A program made the translations under genes and the position numbers. Shown piece after piece: positions 8,430 through 18,377 of a stretch of DNA of 37,103 nt. Under the pieces are notes generated by a model. The model was given only the letters and a program-made list of their open reading frames with translations. It ran no database searches and was not told the DNA's origin. This DNA comes from HLUCCA09 sp038757905 (GTDB lineage: Bacteria > Pseudomonadota > Alphaproteobacteria > Rhodobacterales > Rhodobacteraceae). The stretch spans positions 1-37,103 of the forward strand of contig JBCDGG010000031.1 in NCBI GenBank assembly GCA_038757905.1. Reading direction: 5' to 3'. Numbering within the stretch: position 1 is the first letter of the stretch; each line of letters begins with the position of its first letter.

Positions 8430-8646
8430 GGTGAATTTCCTCCCGGTCTGACCTTCGTAGGACTCTGGCCCCGCAGTACCTCCCGGCGGGGCGATGTCCG
8501 GTCTGATGACGAACGCTGCCACCGTGCAGCGGCCCTGCTCAAGTTGATGCTCGAAAAACATTCACTCTGAGAATCGAAATATCCAGAATGAACAATGCAG
8601 CCGTGTCATGCGGCGAGCAATCTGGACACTTTGCGGGAGACGCCGC
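8430..8646. promoter_or_regulatory. Divergent promoter region between the two catabolic units
   Basis: 217 bases separate the start codons of the binding-protein gene (minus) and the regulator gene (plus), and both promoters must lie here. The middle (about 8550-8600) is the most AT-rich part. It holds an imperfect dyad ATTCACTCTGAGAAT (8560-8574, outer ATTC/GAAT exact) and another GAAT about 18 bases downstream. I could not assign -35/-10 boxes with confidence. Confidence 0.45.
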
Positions 8647-10446
8647 GTGAGCACGCGAAAAACAGTCAAATCGAATATCAAACCGAGCCCCCAGAACACC
8701 GCCGGATCGCCCTCGCAGATGAACAGAATGGCCCATATCGAACCAAGCGGATCCGCAACGCCCCATGTTGCGGATGATGCGCTGCCGGTCGTGCTGTTCC
8801 TGGAGGATCTGTGTGAAGAGATCGACGGCACGATCGAGTTGTTCGGCACGGACGCGCATCTGCGCATGGCGCTGCATCTGCTGCGCGCCCACTTCGAAGG
8901 GAAGGCCGTCACCCAAACCTCCCTCGTCGGGGCCAGTCTTGCGCCTTATGCGACGGCCACGCGGCGGCTGAAGGCGATGGTCGAGGCCGGGTTGATCGAG
9001 CAGCGCCCGCGTACCGAGACGGGCAAAAGCTTTTCGCTGCATCCCAGCCCGGCGCTGCTCGAAGCCATGGCGCAGCTTTGCGACCGTGTGCAGCGGCTGG
9101 CGCAGTCCCGTCTCGACCCTGGCGGGCGTCCGGAAACGACCGATTACTTCTTTGGCGGGTCCTATCGCAAGGCACAGTCGATCCCGCCGCTGAAGGTTCT
9201 GCCGGAGCCTCTGCGCCTGGCTGGCGGTCTGCGCGTTCTGGCCCATGGCGATCCGACGTTCATGGTGATGGACAACCTCAAGCGCCAGTTCGAGCAGGTT
9301 CTCGGCCTGTCGATCCACCAGCGCGCGTTCTCGATCGACCGTCTGCGCGACGAGGCGTTGCGCAACGCCGAACGCAGCGCGAGCCGGTACGATATCATCG
9401 CGGTCGATCTGCCGTGGATCGGTGAGTTCGTCGAGCGGGGCGTCCTGCTTCCGCTGGCCGATGTGTTGGATATCGAGCGTCTCGACACGCCGGACCTTCA
9501 CACCGCGGGCTGGAACGCCACGCATTGGGGCGGCCGTGCTTATGGGGTGCCGGCCCAGACGACGCCGGAACTGCTGTTCTACCGCAAGGACCTTCTTGCC
9601 GAAGCCGGGCTGGAGCCGCCGACCACCACGCGGGACCTGCTGCACGCGGCAAAGGTTCTGAACGATCCGGCACGCGGCCGATACGGCATCGCCTGGAATG
9701 CCGCGCGAGGCACGGCGTTGGGCCACACCGTGCTGATGACGATGGCGGATTTCGGCCAGCCCGTGCTCGACCTCGCGCCGATCGCGGGTGGGTTCGACAC
9801 CAGCGATCTGGCCGCGGGTCGGCATCGGCCGACCGTCGACACCGAAGCGGGCCGGGAGGCGGCGGAGTTTCTTCTGGCGCTCCTGCGCGCCTCGCCGCCC
9901 GACATTCTGTCGATGTCCTGGTACGAGCGCGTCCGGCCCTATGCGGCGGGCTCCATTGCGATGGCCTACGGATACACGCTCCTCGCCCCGTATTTCGAGC
10001 TCGACCCCTCCTCGCCCGCCTATGGCCAGACGGGGTATCTGCCGCACCCCTCCGGCCCCGGAGCCGAGCCGGTGGCGCCGGTCGGAGGCTACGCGCTGTG
10101 CATCCCGGCCAACCTCGCCCCGGAGCGGCGGCGCGCGGCAGCCCAGGCGCTGGAGGTCTTCACCTCGCCCGAAGCGCAGAAGCTCTATGTGCAGAACGGC
10201 AGCCGCACCAACGCGCGCTACTCCGTCGGCGCAGACCCGGAGGTGCGCCGGGCGTCGCCCATCTTCGAGGCGGTCGACGAGATGTCCTGGCGCGACGAAC
10301 TGCAATTCTGGCCGCGCCCGCCGATCCCCGAGATCAACGCGATCATCCAGATCTGCGGGGAGGAGTTCCACGACATGCTGCGGGGCCTTCACACCCCGAA
10401 GGAAACGCTGCGCCGCGCCCAGCAGCGGGCCGACGCGCTGTTCTGA
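8647..10446 (+). CDS. Predicted transcription regulator: winged helix fused to a solute-binding-protein domain
   Basis: 599 residues from GTG at 8647, chosen because GGGAG lies 7 bases upstream; the in-frame ATG at 8608 and the internal ATGs at 8719 and 8728 lack good ribosome sites. Residues about 65-132 look like a MarR-like winged helix (ALHLLRAHFEGK, then TATRRLKAMVEAGLIEQRP, and a wing). Residues about 193-590 are an extracellular solute-binding domain of the SBP_bac_1 type (LRVLAHGDP at the start, YDIIAVDLPWIGEFVERGV, AYGVPAQTTPELLFYRKDLL, and SPEAQKLYVQNG). There is no signal peptide, so the ligand domain should be cytoplasmic. It probably senses an intracellular sugar-like ligand and controls the divergent units; SgrR of enteric bacteria is an analogous fusion with a different binding-protein family. 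It lies 23 bases before the next gene. Confidence 0.85.
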   Translation: MSTRKTVKSNIKPSPQNTAGSPSQMNRMAHIEPSGSATPHVADDALPVVLFLEDLCEEIDGTIELFGTDAHLRMALHLLRAHFEGKAVTQTSLVGASLAPYATATRRLKAMVEAGLIEQRPRTETGKSFSLHPSPALLEAMAQLCDRVQRLAQSRLDPGGRPETTDYFFGGSYRKAQSIPPLKVLPEPLRLAGGLRVLAHGDPTFMVMDNLKRQFEQVLGLSIHQRAFSIDRLRDEALRNAERSASRYDIIAVDLPWIGEFVERGVLLPLADVLDIERLDTPDLHTAGWNATHWGGRAYGVPAQTTPELLFYRKDLLAEAGLEPPTTTRDLLHAAKVLNDPARGRYGIAWNAARGTALGHTVLMTMADFGQPVLDLAPIAGGFDTSDLAAGRHRPTVDTEAGREAAEFLLALLRASPPDILSMSWYERVRPYAAGSIAMAYGYTLLAPYFELDPSSPAYGQTGYLPHPSGPGAEPVAPVGGYALCIPANLAPERRRAAAQALEVFTSPEAQKLYVQNGSRTNARYSVGADPEVRRASPIFEAVDEMSWRDELQFWPRPPIPEINAIIQICGEEFHDMLRGLHTPKETLRRAQQRADALF

Positions 10447-10469
10447 ACGAAGGGACCAGGGAGGAAACG

Positions 10470-11276
10470 ATGGACCCCAACCGCCTGAAAGGCAAACACA
10501 TCCTCATCACCGGTGCGGCGAAGGGCATGGGCGCAAAGAACGCCGCCCATTTTGCCGAGCAAGGGGCGAACATCTGTATTGGGGATATCGACATCGAGGG
10601 GGCCACCGAGACCGCGGAGGCGATCAATGCCAAGGGCGGGGGCCGGGCAATTGCGGTCAAGCTCGACGTCACTCGGCGTGCGGACAACGCCGCGGCGGTC
10701 GCGGCCACCGTCGAGGCGTTCGGCGAGATCAATGTGGGCCTGTTCAATGCCGGCCTCAACAAGCCCCGGTTCTTCATGGATATCGATGAAGACAACTGGG
10801 ACATGATCATGGGCGTGAACACCAAGGCGATGTGGCTCGGGATGCAGGAAACCGCGCGCCAGATGATCGCTCAGGGCAAGCGGGACTACCCCTACAAGAT
10901 CATCAATGTGGGCTCGATCGCGTCGCGCAAGCCGCTGGTGGATGTTACGGTCTATTGCACCTCGAAATACGGCTGCCTCGCGCTGACCCATTGCGGGGCG
11001 GTGGCGCTGGCGGAGCACAACATCACGGTCAACGGCTATGCGCCGGGCGTCGTCGTGACCCCGCTCTGGGAGCAGCTGGACAAGGATCTGATCGATATCG
11101 GCTTCAAGCAGCGCGAAGGCCAGGCCTACGAGGACATCGTGCGCGACGCCCTGCAGATCAAGCGCGTGTCCGATCCTGACGACGTGAAGGGCACGGCCGC
11201 CTTCCTTGCCTCGGCCGACAGCGACTACATGACCGGCCAGATGATCCATATCGACGGCGGCTGGTGCATCCAGTGA
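10470..11276 (+). CDS. Short-chain dehydrogenase/reductase (SDR), second copy
   Basis: 268 residues. ATG at 10470 follows a near-ideal AGGGAGGAAA ribosome site; the open frame before it is a shadow of the regulator gene. Classical SDR marks are TGAAKGMG (nucleotide loop), the acidic GDIDIEG segment after strand two (suggesting NAD), FNAGLNKP in place of NNAG, the catalytic Ser in NVGSIAS, Tyr/Lys in VYCTSKY and a C-terminal MTGQMIHIDGG. It closely resembles the SDR in the transporter unit, and the two probably act on related hydroxyl groups or stereoisomers. The Asn-to-Phe change at the first position of NNAG is conservative for this subgroup, since the 6580 enzyme has FNNAG in the same place. 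Confidence 0.93.
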   Translation: MDPNRLKGKHILITGAAKGMGAKNAAHFAEQGANICIGDIDIEGATETAEAINAKGGGRAIAVKLDVTRRADNAAAVAATVEAFGEINVGLFNAGLNKPRFFMDIDEDNWDMIMGVNTKAMWLGMQETARQMIAQGKRDYPYKIINVGSIASRKPLVDVTVYCTSKYGCLALTHCGAVALAEHNITVNGYAPGVVVTPLWEQLDKDLIDIGFKQREGQAYEDIVRDALQIKRVSDPDDVKGTAAFLASADSDYMTGQMIHIDGGWCIQ

Positions 11277-11370
11277 CGCGGGCGGCCGCTGCGCCGGCCC
11301 GCCCCGACGCGGCCACCCCAGGAAACCGACCCCCGAAACGGCGCCCCGACAGCGGCGCAGCGAGGACCAG

Positions 11371-12669
11371 ATGAACCAGGCTTTGACCCCACGCATTCTT
11401 CAGCCGTCCGACATGGAGCCGAACTGGCGCTGGGAGGGCCGCTTGCCCGCCTGGGGCCACACGGCGGTCGACTTCGAGCGCCGGGTCGATCACGACCGTC
11501 TGCGGCGCTATCGTCTGAGCCGTGCCAGGGCCGCGCTGCAGGCCAGTGATTGCGGCTCGCTCCTGCTTTTCGACGTCAACAACATCCGCTATGTCTCCGG
11601 CACCAAGATCGGCGAGTGGGAGCGGGACAAGATGTGCCGCTTCTGCCTGCTCACGGGCGACACCGCGCCCTATGTGTGGGATTTCGGCTCGGCCGCGGTG
11701 CATCACCGGAAGTACGCCGACTGGCTCGACCCCGAGCATTGCCGCGCCGGTGTCGTCGGGATGCGAGGAACGATCCCCCCCTCCTTCGGACTGATGAAGC
11801 GCTATGCCGAGGAGATCGCCGGGCTGATCCGGGAGGCCGGCATGGCCGATATGCCCGTCGGCGTCGACTACGCCGAGACGGCGATGTTCTTTGCCTTGCA
11901 GGAGGCGGGACTGAAGGTCGTCGACGGCCAGCAGATCATGCTGTCGGCCCGCGAGATCAAGAACTGGGACGAAATCCAGCTTCTGACCCAGGCGGCCAGC
12001 ATGGTCGATGGCGTCTACCATATGATCTACGAAGAGCTGAAGCCGGGAGTGCGCGAGAACGAAATCGTCGCGCTGGCCAACAAGATGCTCTACGAGATGG
12101 GGTCCGACGATGTCGAGGCGATCAACGCGATCTCGGGCGAACGCTGCAACCCGCACCCGCACAACTTCACCGACCGGTACTTTCGTCCCGGGGATCAGGC
12201 GTTCTTCGACATCCTGCAAAGCTACCAGGGCTACCGGACGTGTTACTACCGCACGTTCAACATCGGCCGCGCGACGCCCGACCAGAACGACGCCTATATC
12301 CGCGCGCGTGAATGGCTCGACGCCGCGATTGCGGCGATCAAGCCGGGGGTGACGACGGATCAGGTGGCCAAGCTGTGGCCGACTGCCGAGAGCCTGGGCT
12401 TTCCCAACGAACTGGCGGCCTTCGGCCTTCAGTTCGGTCACGGCCTGGGGCTGGCGCTGCATGAGCGCCCGATCATCTCGCGCGCGGTGAGCCTGGAGAA
12501 CCCGATGGAGATCGAGACCGGGATGGTCTTTGCGCTGGAGACCTATTGCCCGGCCAAAGACGGCTACTCCGCCGCACGGATCGAAGAAGAGGTCGTGGTG
12601 ACAGATACCGGGTGCGAAGTGATCTCGCTCTTTCCGGCCGAGGCGTTGCCCATCGCCAACCGCTATTGA
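11371..12669 (+). CDS. M24/creatinase-family hydrolase, one metal-ligand Asp replaced
   Basis: 432 residues with the pita-bread fold of Xaa-Pro aminopeptidase, creatinase and the DMSP lyase DddP: a creatinase-N-like half (to about residue 190, with LLLFDVNNIRYVSGT) and an M24 half. Of the five usual metal ligands, D280 (AFFDIL), H357 (GHGLGLALHE), E390 (ALETY) and E405 (RIEEE) are present. The second Asp of the DxG...GYxSDxTRT motif is Cys291 (GYRTCYYRTF). Creatinase itself lacks the metal site and cleaves a C-N bond without metal, so a non-peptidase hydrolase or lyase acting on the pathway substrate is more likely than a peptidase. A GAGG ribosome site lies before the ATG. The 94-base gap to the SDR upstream holds no clear terminator. 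Confidence 0.88.
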   Translation: MNQALTPRILQPSDMEPNWRWEGRLPAWGHTAVDFERRVDHDRLRRYRLSRARAALQASDCGSLLLFDVNNIRYVSGTKIGEWERDKMCRFCLLTGDTAPYVWDFGSAAVHHRKYADWLDPEHCRAGVVGMRGTIPPSFGLMKRYAEEIAGLIREAGMADMPVGVDYAETAMFFALQEAGLKVVDGQQIMLSAREIKNWDEIQLLTQAASMVDGVYHMIYEELKPGVRENEIVALANKMLYEMGSDDVEAINAISGERCNPHPHNFTDRYFRPGDQAFFDILQSYQGYRTCYYRTFNIGRATPDQNDAYIRAREWLDAAIAAIKPGVTTDQVAKLWPTAESLGFPNELAAFGLQFGHGLGLALHERPIISRAVSLENPMEIETGMVFALETYCPAKDGYSAARIEEEVVVTDTGCEVISLFPAEALPIANRY

Positions 12670-12706
12670 CCCGGCGGCGGAGCGGGGCCCGCGATGCGGC
12701 GCGTGT

Positions 12707-12738
12707 GCCTCCGGCGGGAGTATTTGGACCAAGCTGAT
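12707..12738 (+). repeat. Short dispersed intergenic motif of Rhodobacteraceae type
   Basis: The stretch beginning GCCTCCGGCGGGAGTATTTG lies between the M24 and E1 alpha genes. CTCC/GGAG forms a four-base stem followed by TATTT. I remember nearly the same string as a common intergenic motif in Rhodobacter and Roseobacter genomes; this rests on memory and not on a search. It may act as a weak terminator or RNA-processing signal inside the operon. Confidence 0.5.
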
Positions 12739-12775
12739 GGGGGGAGCGGCGCAGACCGGGCCCCGGGAGGACAGG

Positions 12776-13813
12776 ATGGCGGATATCGCGCCGAAGCCCA
12801 ACGATGACGACTATCTCAGGATGTACCGGCAGATGCTGAAGATCCGCGCGTTCGAGGATCAGGCCAACCAGCTTTACCTGTCGGCCAAGATGCCGGGCCT
12901 GACGCATATGTACTCCGGACAGGAGGCGGTGGCGGTGGGGATCTGCGAGGCGCTGACCGGCGCGGACAAGATCACCTCGACCCATCGCGGCCATGGCCAT
13001 TGCGTCGCCAAAGGCGCGACGTTCCGCGAAATGTTCTGCGAGCTGCTGGGGCGCAACGAAGGTTATTGCCGCGGCAAGGGCGGCTCGATGCACATTGCCG
13101 ATCAGGCCAACGGCAATCTCGGCGCGAACGCCATCGTCGGCGGCTCGATGGGGATTGCCACGGGCGCGGCGCTTACGTCGAAGCTGCAGGGCGCGGGTTT
13201 TGTGACCGTCTGTTTCTTTGGCGACGGGGCGACGGCGCAGGGCCTTTGGTACGAGGTGATGAACATGGCGGCGCTTTGGGCGTTGCCAGTGATCTATGCC
13301 TGCGAGAACAACGGATACTCCGAATACACCAGAACCGAGGAGATCGCCGCGGGATCGCTCACGGCGCGCGCGGAGGCCTTCGGGATCGAGGCGCACAGGG
13401 TCGACGGGCAGGATGTGCTTGCGGTCAATGCCCTCGCGCGCGCGCTCGTCGCGCGGTGCCGTGCGGGCGAAGGCCCGTTCTTCATCGAGCTCGAGACCTA
13501 TCGCTATCACGGCCACCATGTGGGCGACATCAACCGCGCGTATTACCGGACGAAGGCGGAAGAGGCGGAGTGGAAGGCGCGCCGCGACCCGATCGCGAAC
13601 TTCGGCGCGTGGCTGGAGGCCGAGGGGGTGATCGACGCCGATGCCCGCGCCGCGCTCGACGCGGAGATCCGGGCGGAGGCCGAGGCCGCGGTGGCCTATG
13701 CGCTGGACGCGCCTTATCCGGCGGCCTCCGATGTCGACCGGCACGTCTTTGCCGGCGTCGATCATGCCCTTCCCTATCTCGATGGGGCCGCTGCCGCCGG
13801 AGCGAGCCGATGA
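12776..13813 (+). CDS. Thiamin-diphosphate E1 alpha subunit, acetoin/pyruvate dehydrogenase type
   Basis: 345 residues from ATG at 12776, which follows CGGGAGGACAGG; an in-frame ATG 13 codons earlier has a poorer context. The thiamin-diphosphate motif is complete: GDG at residues 149-151 (CFFGDGA) and NN at 178-179 (CENNGYSEYT). Other marks are STHRGHGH (residues 68-75), GKGGSMHIAD (100-109), and the phosphorylation-loop-like YRYHGHHVGD. The sequence looks closer to AcoA (acetoin dehydrogenase alpha) than to housekeeping pyruvate dehydrogenase. It would decarboxylate a 2-oxo acid or cleave an acetoin-like ketol and pass the acyl group to a lipoyl domain. The gene overlaps E1 beta by four bases (ATGA), as expected for a fixed-ratio heterotetramer. 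Confidence 0.94.
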   Translation: MADIAPKPNDDDYLRMYRQMLKIRAFEDQANQLYLSAKMPGLTHMYSGQEAVAVGICEALTGADKITSTHRGHGHCVAKGATFREMFCELLGRNEGYCRGKGGSMHIADQANGNLGANAIVGGSMGIATGAALTSKLQGAGFVTVCFFGDGATAQGLWYEVMNMAALWALPVIYACENNGYSEYTRTEEIAAGSLTARAEAFGIEAHRVDGQDVLAVNALARALVARCRAGEGPFFIELETYRYHGHHVGDINRAYYRTKAEEAEWKARRDPIANFGAWLEAEGVIDADARAALDAEIRAEAEAAVAYALDAPYPAASDVDRHVFAGVDHALPYLDGAAAAGASR

Positions 13814-14808
13814 CCCGGGAGATCAAGTTCGCCCAGGCCGTCAACGAGGCCATTGCCGAGGAAATGCGGCGCGACCCGGCGGTGTTCCTGATGGGGGAGG
13901 ATGTCGCCGAGGCGGGCACGCCGTTCAAGATTACGGCTGGGCTGGTGGAGGAGTTCGGGACGGACCGTGTGATCGACACGCCGATCTCTGAGCCGGGATT
14001 TGCGGGGATCGGCGTGGGGGCGGCGATGACGGGCTCGCGCCCGATCGTCGATCTGATGTTCGGCGATTTCCTCTATCTCGTGATGGATCAGATCTGCAAT
14101 CAGGCGGCCAAAATCCACTACATGTCGGGCGGCAAGCTGACCGTGCCCCTGGTGCTGCGCACCAATATGGGGGCGACGCGCCGCTCGGCGGCGCAGCACT
14201 CGCAATCGCTGCAGGCGCTGGTGGCGCATATCCCGGGGCTGAAGGTGGCGATGCCCTCCTCCGCGTACGAGGCGAAGGGGCTTCTGAAGACGGCGATCCG
14301 CGACGACAACCCCGTCGTCATCTTCGAAGACAAGATGATGTACCAGGACAAGGCGTTCGTGCCGGAGGCGGAGTACCTGATCCCATTCGGCCAGGCCAAC
14401 ATTCTGCGGCCGGGGCGGGACATCACGCTCGTGGCGACCTCGTCGATGGTGCAGGTATGCATGTCTGCGGCAGACGCGCTGACGGCGGACGGGATCTCGG
14501 CCGAGGTGATCGACCCGCGCACCCTCGTGCCGTTCGACGAGGCGACCGTGCTGGAGAGCGTGCGCAAGACGTCGCGCGCCATCGTCGTGGATGAGGGGCA
14601 TCAGAACTATGGCGTGACGGCGGAGATCGCGAGCCGGATCTCGGAGAAGGCGTTTTTCCATCTCGATGCGCCGGTGGCGCGGATGGGGGCGATGGATGTG
14701 CCCGTACCCTTCTCGCCCGCGCTGGAGGATCTGACCGTGCCCACGCCACAGGCGGTGGCCGACCGCGCCCGCAAGCTGTGCCGCGGGGATCTGCGCCATG
14801 TCGCATGA
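13810..14808 (+). CDS. E1 beta subunit, acetoin/pyruvate dehydrogenase type
   Basis: 332 residues, full length for the family. It starts within the E1 alpha stop codon. Family marks are FLMGEDVAEAGTPFKIT, RVIDTPISEPGFAGIGVGAA (with the Glu that activates thiamin diphosphate), the metal/potassium loop region, and RRSAAQHSQSLQAL with the conserved active-site His. The C-terminal transketolase domain is present (EVIDPRTLVPFDEATV, then VVDEGHQNYGVTAEI). Similar to AcoB. The last codons overlap the start of the lipoyl-protein gene by 11 bases, so translation of E1 beta and the lipoyl carrier is coupled. Confidence 0.95.
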   Translation: MTREIKFAQAVNEAIAEEMRRDPAVFLMGEDVAEAGTPFKITAGLVEEFGTDRVIDTPISEPGFAGIGVGAAMTGSRPIVDLMFGDFLYLVMDQICNQAAKIHYMSGGKLTVPLVLRTNMGATRRSAAQHSQSLQALVAHIPGLKVAMPSSAYEAKGLLKTAIRDDNPVVIFEDKMMYQDKAFVPEAEYLIPFGQANILRPGRDITLVATSSMVQVCMSAADALTADGISAEVIDPRTLVPFDEATVLESVRKTSRAIVVDEGHQNYGVTAEIASRISEKAFFHLDAPVARMGAMDVPVPFSPALEDLTVPTPQAVADRARKLCRGDLRHVA

Positions 14809-15871
14809 GGTGATCATGCCCGCGCTGGGCATGGCACAGGATACCGGGCTGATCGTGGCCTGGCTGAAGCGGCCGGGCGATCCGGTCAGCGAAGGCGATG
14901 CGTTGATCGAGGTCGAGACCGACAAAGCGACGATGGAGGTCGAGGCCGGTCGCTCCGGGTATCTCGCAGCGGTTCTCGCCGAGGACGGAGACGAGGTGCC
15001 CGTCGGGCAGGTGATCGCGGTGATCTCCGATACCGCTCCGGAGGCGCCTGTCCGGCGGGCATTTGCCCCCGGCGGAGCGGAGCCTGTGGGAGCGGAACCG
15101 ACCGGCGTGGGGTCGGCAGACGCGAGGCCGGCCGGTGCGGACTGGGACGTGCGAGAGGAGGTGCCCCGCCCTGTGACCGCGCGGGAGGCTGATGCCGCCG
15201 TCCCGGTCACGACGGTTGATCCCGCTTGTGCTTCTGGGCGGATCCTGGCGTCGCCCAAGGCACGCAGGTTGGCCGCGGAGCAGGGGCTCGCGCTTACCGA
15301 TCTCGTCGCGGCGGGGCATCCGCAGCCGTTCCATGTGGCCGATCTTGAGGCTTTGCGCCGCTTGCCGACGCGGGCGGCGGCGCCCGAACTCCATGCCGCC
15401 CCCCGGCCGTCGGAGATCTCGGCAGAGGTTCCGACAGAGACGTACGATGCCTTCAGGGCTTGGCTCGCTGCCGAACACGAGGCGCCACCGGACGGACCCC
15501 GCTTGCTTGCGGCCTTTGCTGCCGGGGCGTATCGGGCGGCGAGCGGCAGCATCGACCAAGCGATCCTCGTATCCGCCTACGATGTCGCTCCCCGAGGGGT
15601 GCTGCGAGACCCAGATCTGCATGCCCTGACGGATCCGCTTGATGCGGTGGGCGAGCCTTCGCATTTGATCGTGCGCGATCTTACGGGGACGGCGATCCGA
15701 GGGCTTCGGCCAGGGTATGCGCCGGTGCCCAGCCTCACGCTCACGCGCGCGGGCGATACGCTGGCGCTGCATCTCGTCCATGACGCCGAGGCGCTGCCGC
15801 CGGAGGCCGCGCTCGCCCTGGTTACCGGCGTCGCCGCACGGCTCACCGATCCGCTGCGCCACCTGCTCTGA
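14798..15871 (+). CDS. E2-like lipoyl carrier protein with degenerate acyltransferase domain
   Basis: 357 residues. A lipoyl domain fills residues 1-78, with the lipoylation site K43 in EVETDKATMEVEAG. A Pro/Ala-rich linker follows, then a peripheral-subunit-binding domain at about 148-185 (ILASPKARRLAAEQGLALTDLV). Residues about 212-357 look like a shrunken, diverged E2 catalytic domain: the end PLRHLL matches E2 C-termini, but the region where HRxxDG should be reads VHDAEALPPEAA, so Asp/Asn and Gly are lost. It should carry the acyl group but not transfer it to CoA. The architecture resembles protein X/E3-binding protein of eukaryotic pyruvate dehydrogenase. The missing catalytic part is supplied by the gene at 17342. 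Confidence 0.85.
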   Translation: MSHEVIMPALGMAQDTGLIVAWLKRPGDPVSEGDALIEVETDKATMEVEAGRSGYLAAVLAEDGDEVPVGQVIAVISDTAPEAPVRRAFAPGGAEPVGAEPTGVGSADARPAGADWDVREEVPRPVTAREADAAVPVTTVDPACASGRILASPKARRLAAEQGLALTDLVAAGHPQPFHVADLEALRRLPTRAAAPELHAAPRPSEISAEVPTETYDAFRAWLAAEHEAPPDGPRLLAAFAAGAYRAASGSIDQAILVSAYDVAPRGVLRDPDLHALTDPLDAVGEPSHLIVRDLTGTAIRGLRPGYAPVPSLTLTRAGDTLALHLVHDAEALPPEAALALVTGVAARLTDPLRHLL

Positions 15872-15882
15872 AGGAAGACCTT

Positions 15883-17340
<1,458 letters not shown>

Positions 17341-17341
17341 G

Positions 17342-18217
17342 ATGGGCGACGTGATCGCCAGCCCCTCCGTCCGCAAGCTGGCCGGCGATTGCGGGGTGGA
17401 CCTTGCCGCGCTCGCCCGGTCGCTCGGACGCCAGACCATTGGCCGGGAGGACGTGCTGGGGGATGTGGCCGCGCCCGGCGACGCGGCCGCCGCCGGGTTG
17501 TGGGACGTCGATCACGGCGCCTATGGCCCGGTGCGGGAAGAGCCGTTGAGCCGCTTGGCGCAGGTCGCGGCGAGAGCCCTCGCCGCGGCGCAATCGCAGA
17601 TTCCGGCCGTGACGCATCACGACCGCGCCGATCTCTCCGCCGTCGAGGCGTTCCGCGCGCGGGTGAGCGGCGATGCGCGCCAGCGGGGCGCGAAGCTTAC
17701 GACGCTTGCCTTTCACGTCAAGGCACTGGCCCGGTGCCTGCGCGACTTCGAACGTTTCAACGCATCGCTCGGAGCCGACGGCGAGACGCTGATCCTGAAA
17801 GGTTACGTCCATATCGGGGTCGCGGTGGATACGGCCCACGGCCTGCTCGTGCCGGTGATCCGCGATGCCGACCGCAAGGGCCCTTTGCGGATCGCGGCCG
17901 AGATCTCCGACCTGGCCAGCCGGGCCCATGCCCGCAAGATCGGGCCGGACGAGATGGGCGGCGCGTCGATGACGCTGTCCAATCTCGGCGGGATCGGCGG
18001 CACGTCCTTCACGCCCATCGTGAACCCTCCGGAAGTGGCGATCCTCGGGATCTCGCGCACCGAGACCGTTCCCCTCTGGGACGGGGACGTGTTTCGCCCC
18101 ACCCCCATGGCGCCGCTCGACCTCAGCTATGACCACCGGGTGATCAACGGTGCGGACGCCGCCCGCTTTCTTGTCGCCTATGGGCGTTACCTCGCCGAAC
18201 CGCGGCGCCTGCTCTGA
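17342..18217 (+). CDS. 2-oxo-acid dehydrogenase E2 acyltransferase lacking a lipoyl domain
   Basis: 291 residues; the ATG lies one base after the ALDH stop, with GGAG inside the end of the ALDH gene. The protein starts directly with a peripheral-subunit-binding domain (residues about 5-40, ASPSVRKLAGDCGVDL then IGREDVL). A full catalytic domain follows (about 60-291): IPAVTHHDRADL, SMTLSNLGGIGGTSFTPIV, NPPEVAILGI and the active site SYDHRVINGADAARF with H265, N269 and G270. Asn in place of Asp in HRxxDG is found in the well-studied Azotobacter E2, so the enzyme should be active. There is no N-terminal lipoyl domain. It probably receives the acyl group from the separate lipoyl protein encoded at 14798. 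Confidence 0.9.
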   Translation: MGDVIASPSVRKLAGDCGVDLAALARSLGRQTIGREDVLGDVAAPGDAAAAGLWDVDHGAYGPVREEPLSRLAQVAARALAAAQSQIPAVTHHDRADLSAVEAFRARVSGDARQRGAKLTTLAFHVKALARCLRDFERFNASLGADGETLILKGYVHIGVAVDTAHGLLVPVIRDADRKGPLRIAAEISDLASRAHARKIGPDEMGGASMTLSNLGGIGGTSFTPIVNPPEVAILGISRTETVPLWDGDVFRPTPMAPLDLSYDHRVINGADAARFLVAYGRYLAEPRRLL

Positions 18218-18377
18218 CGGCTCCATGCCCCGTATCTCCGCTCAAGAGGTCGATCCGCGTCGGGGGAGCGACCAGCGCTGACGCCGACCCCGCCATCAGG
18301 GCGGTGCCTCCAGACATCGCGACCGCACAAGGCCAGCCAGGTGCGCGGCCCATACCGATCCGGCCGCCCGGTGCGAA

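Noticed and set aside
11371..12669. DMSP lyase DddP
   Set aside because: The fold family is the same and the organism group fits, but a metal-ligand Asp is replaced and I do not see close overall similarity to DddP from memory, so the name is not given.
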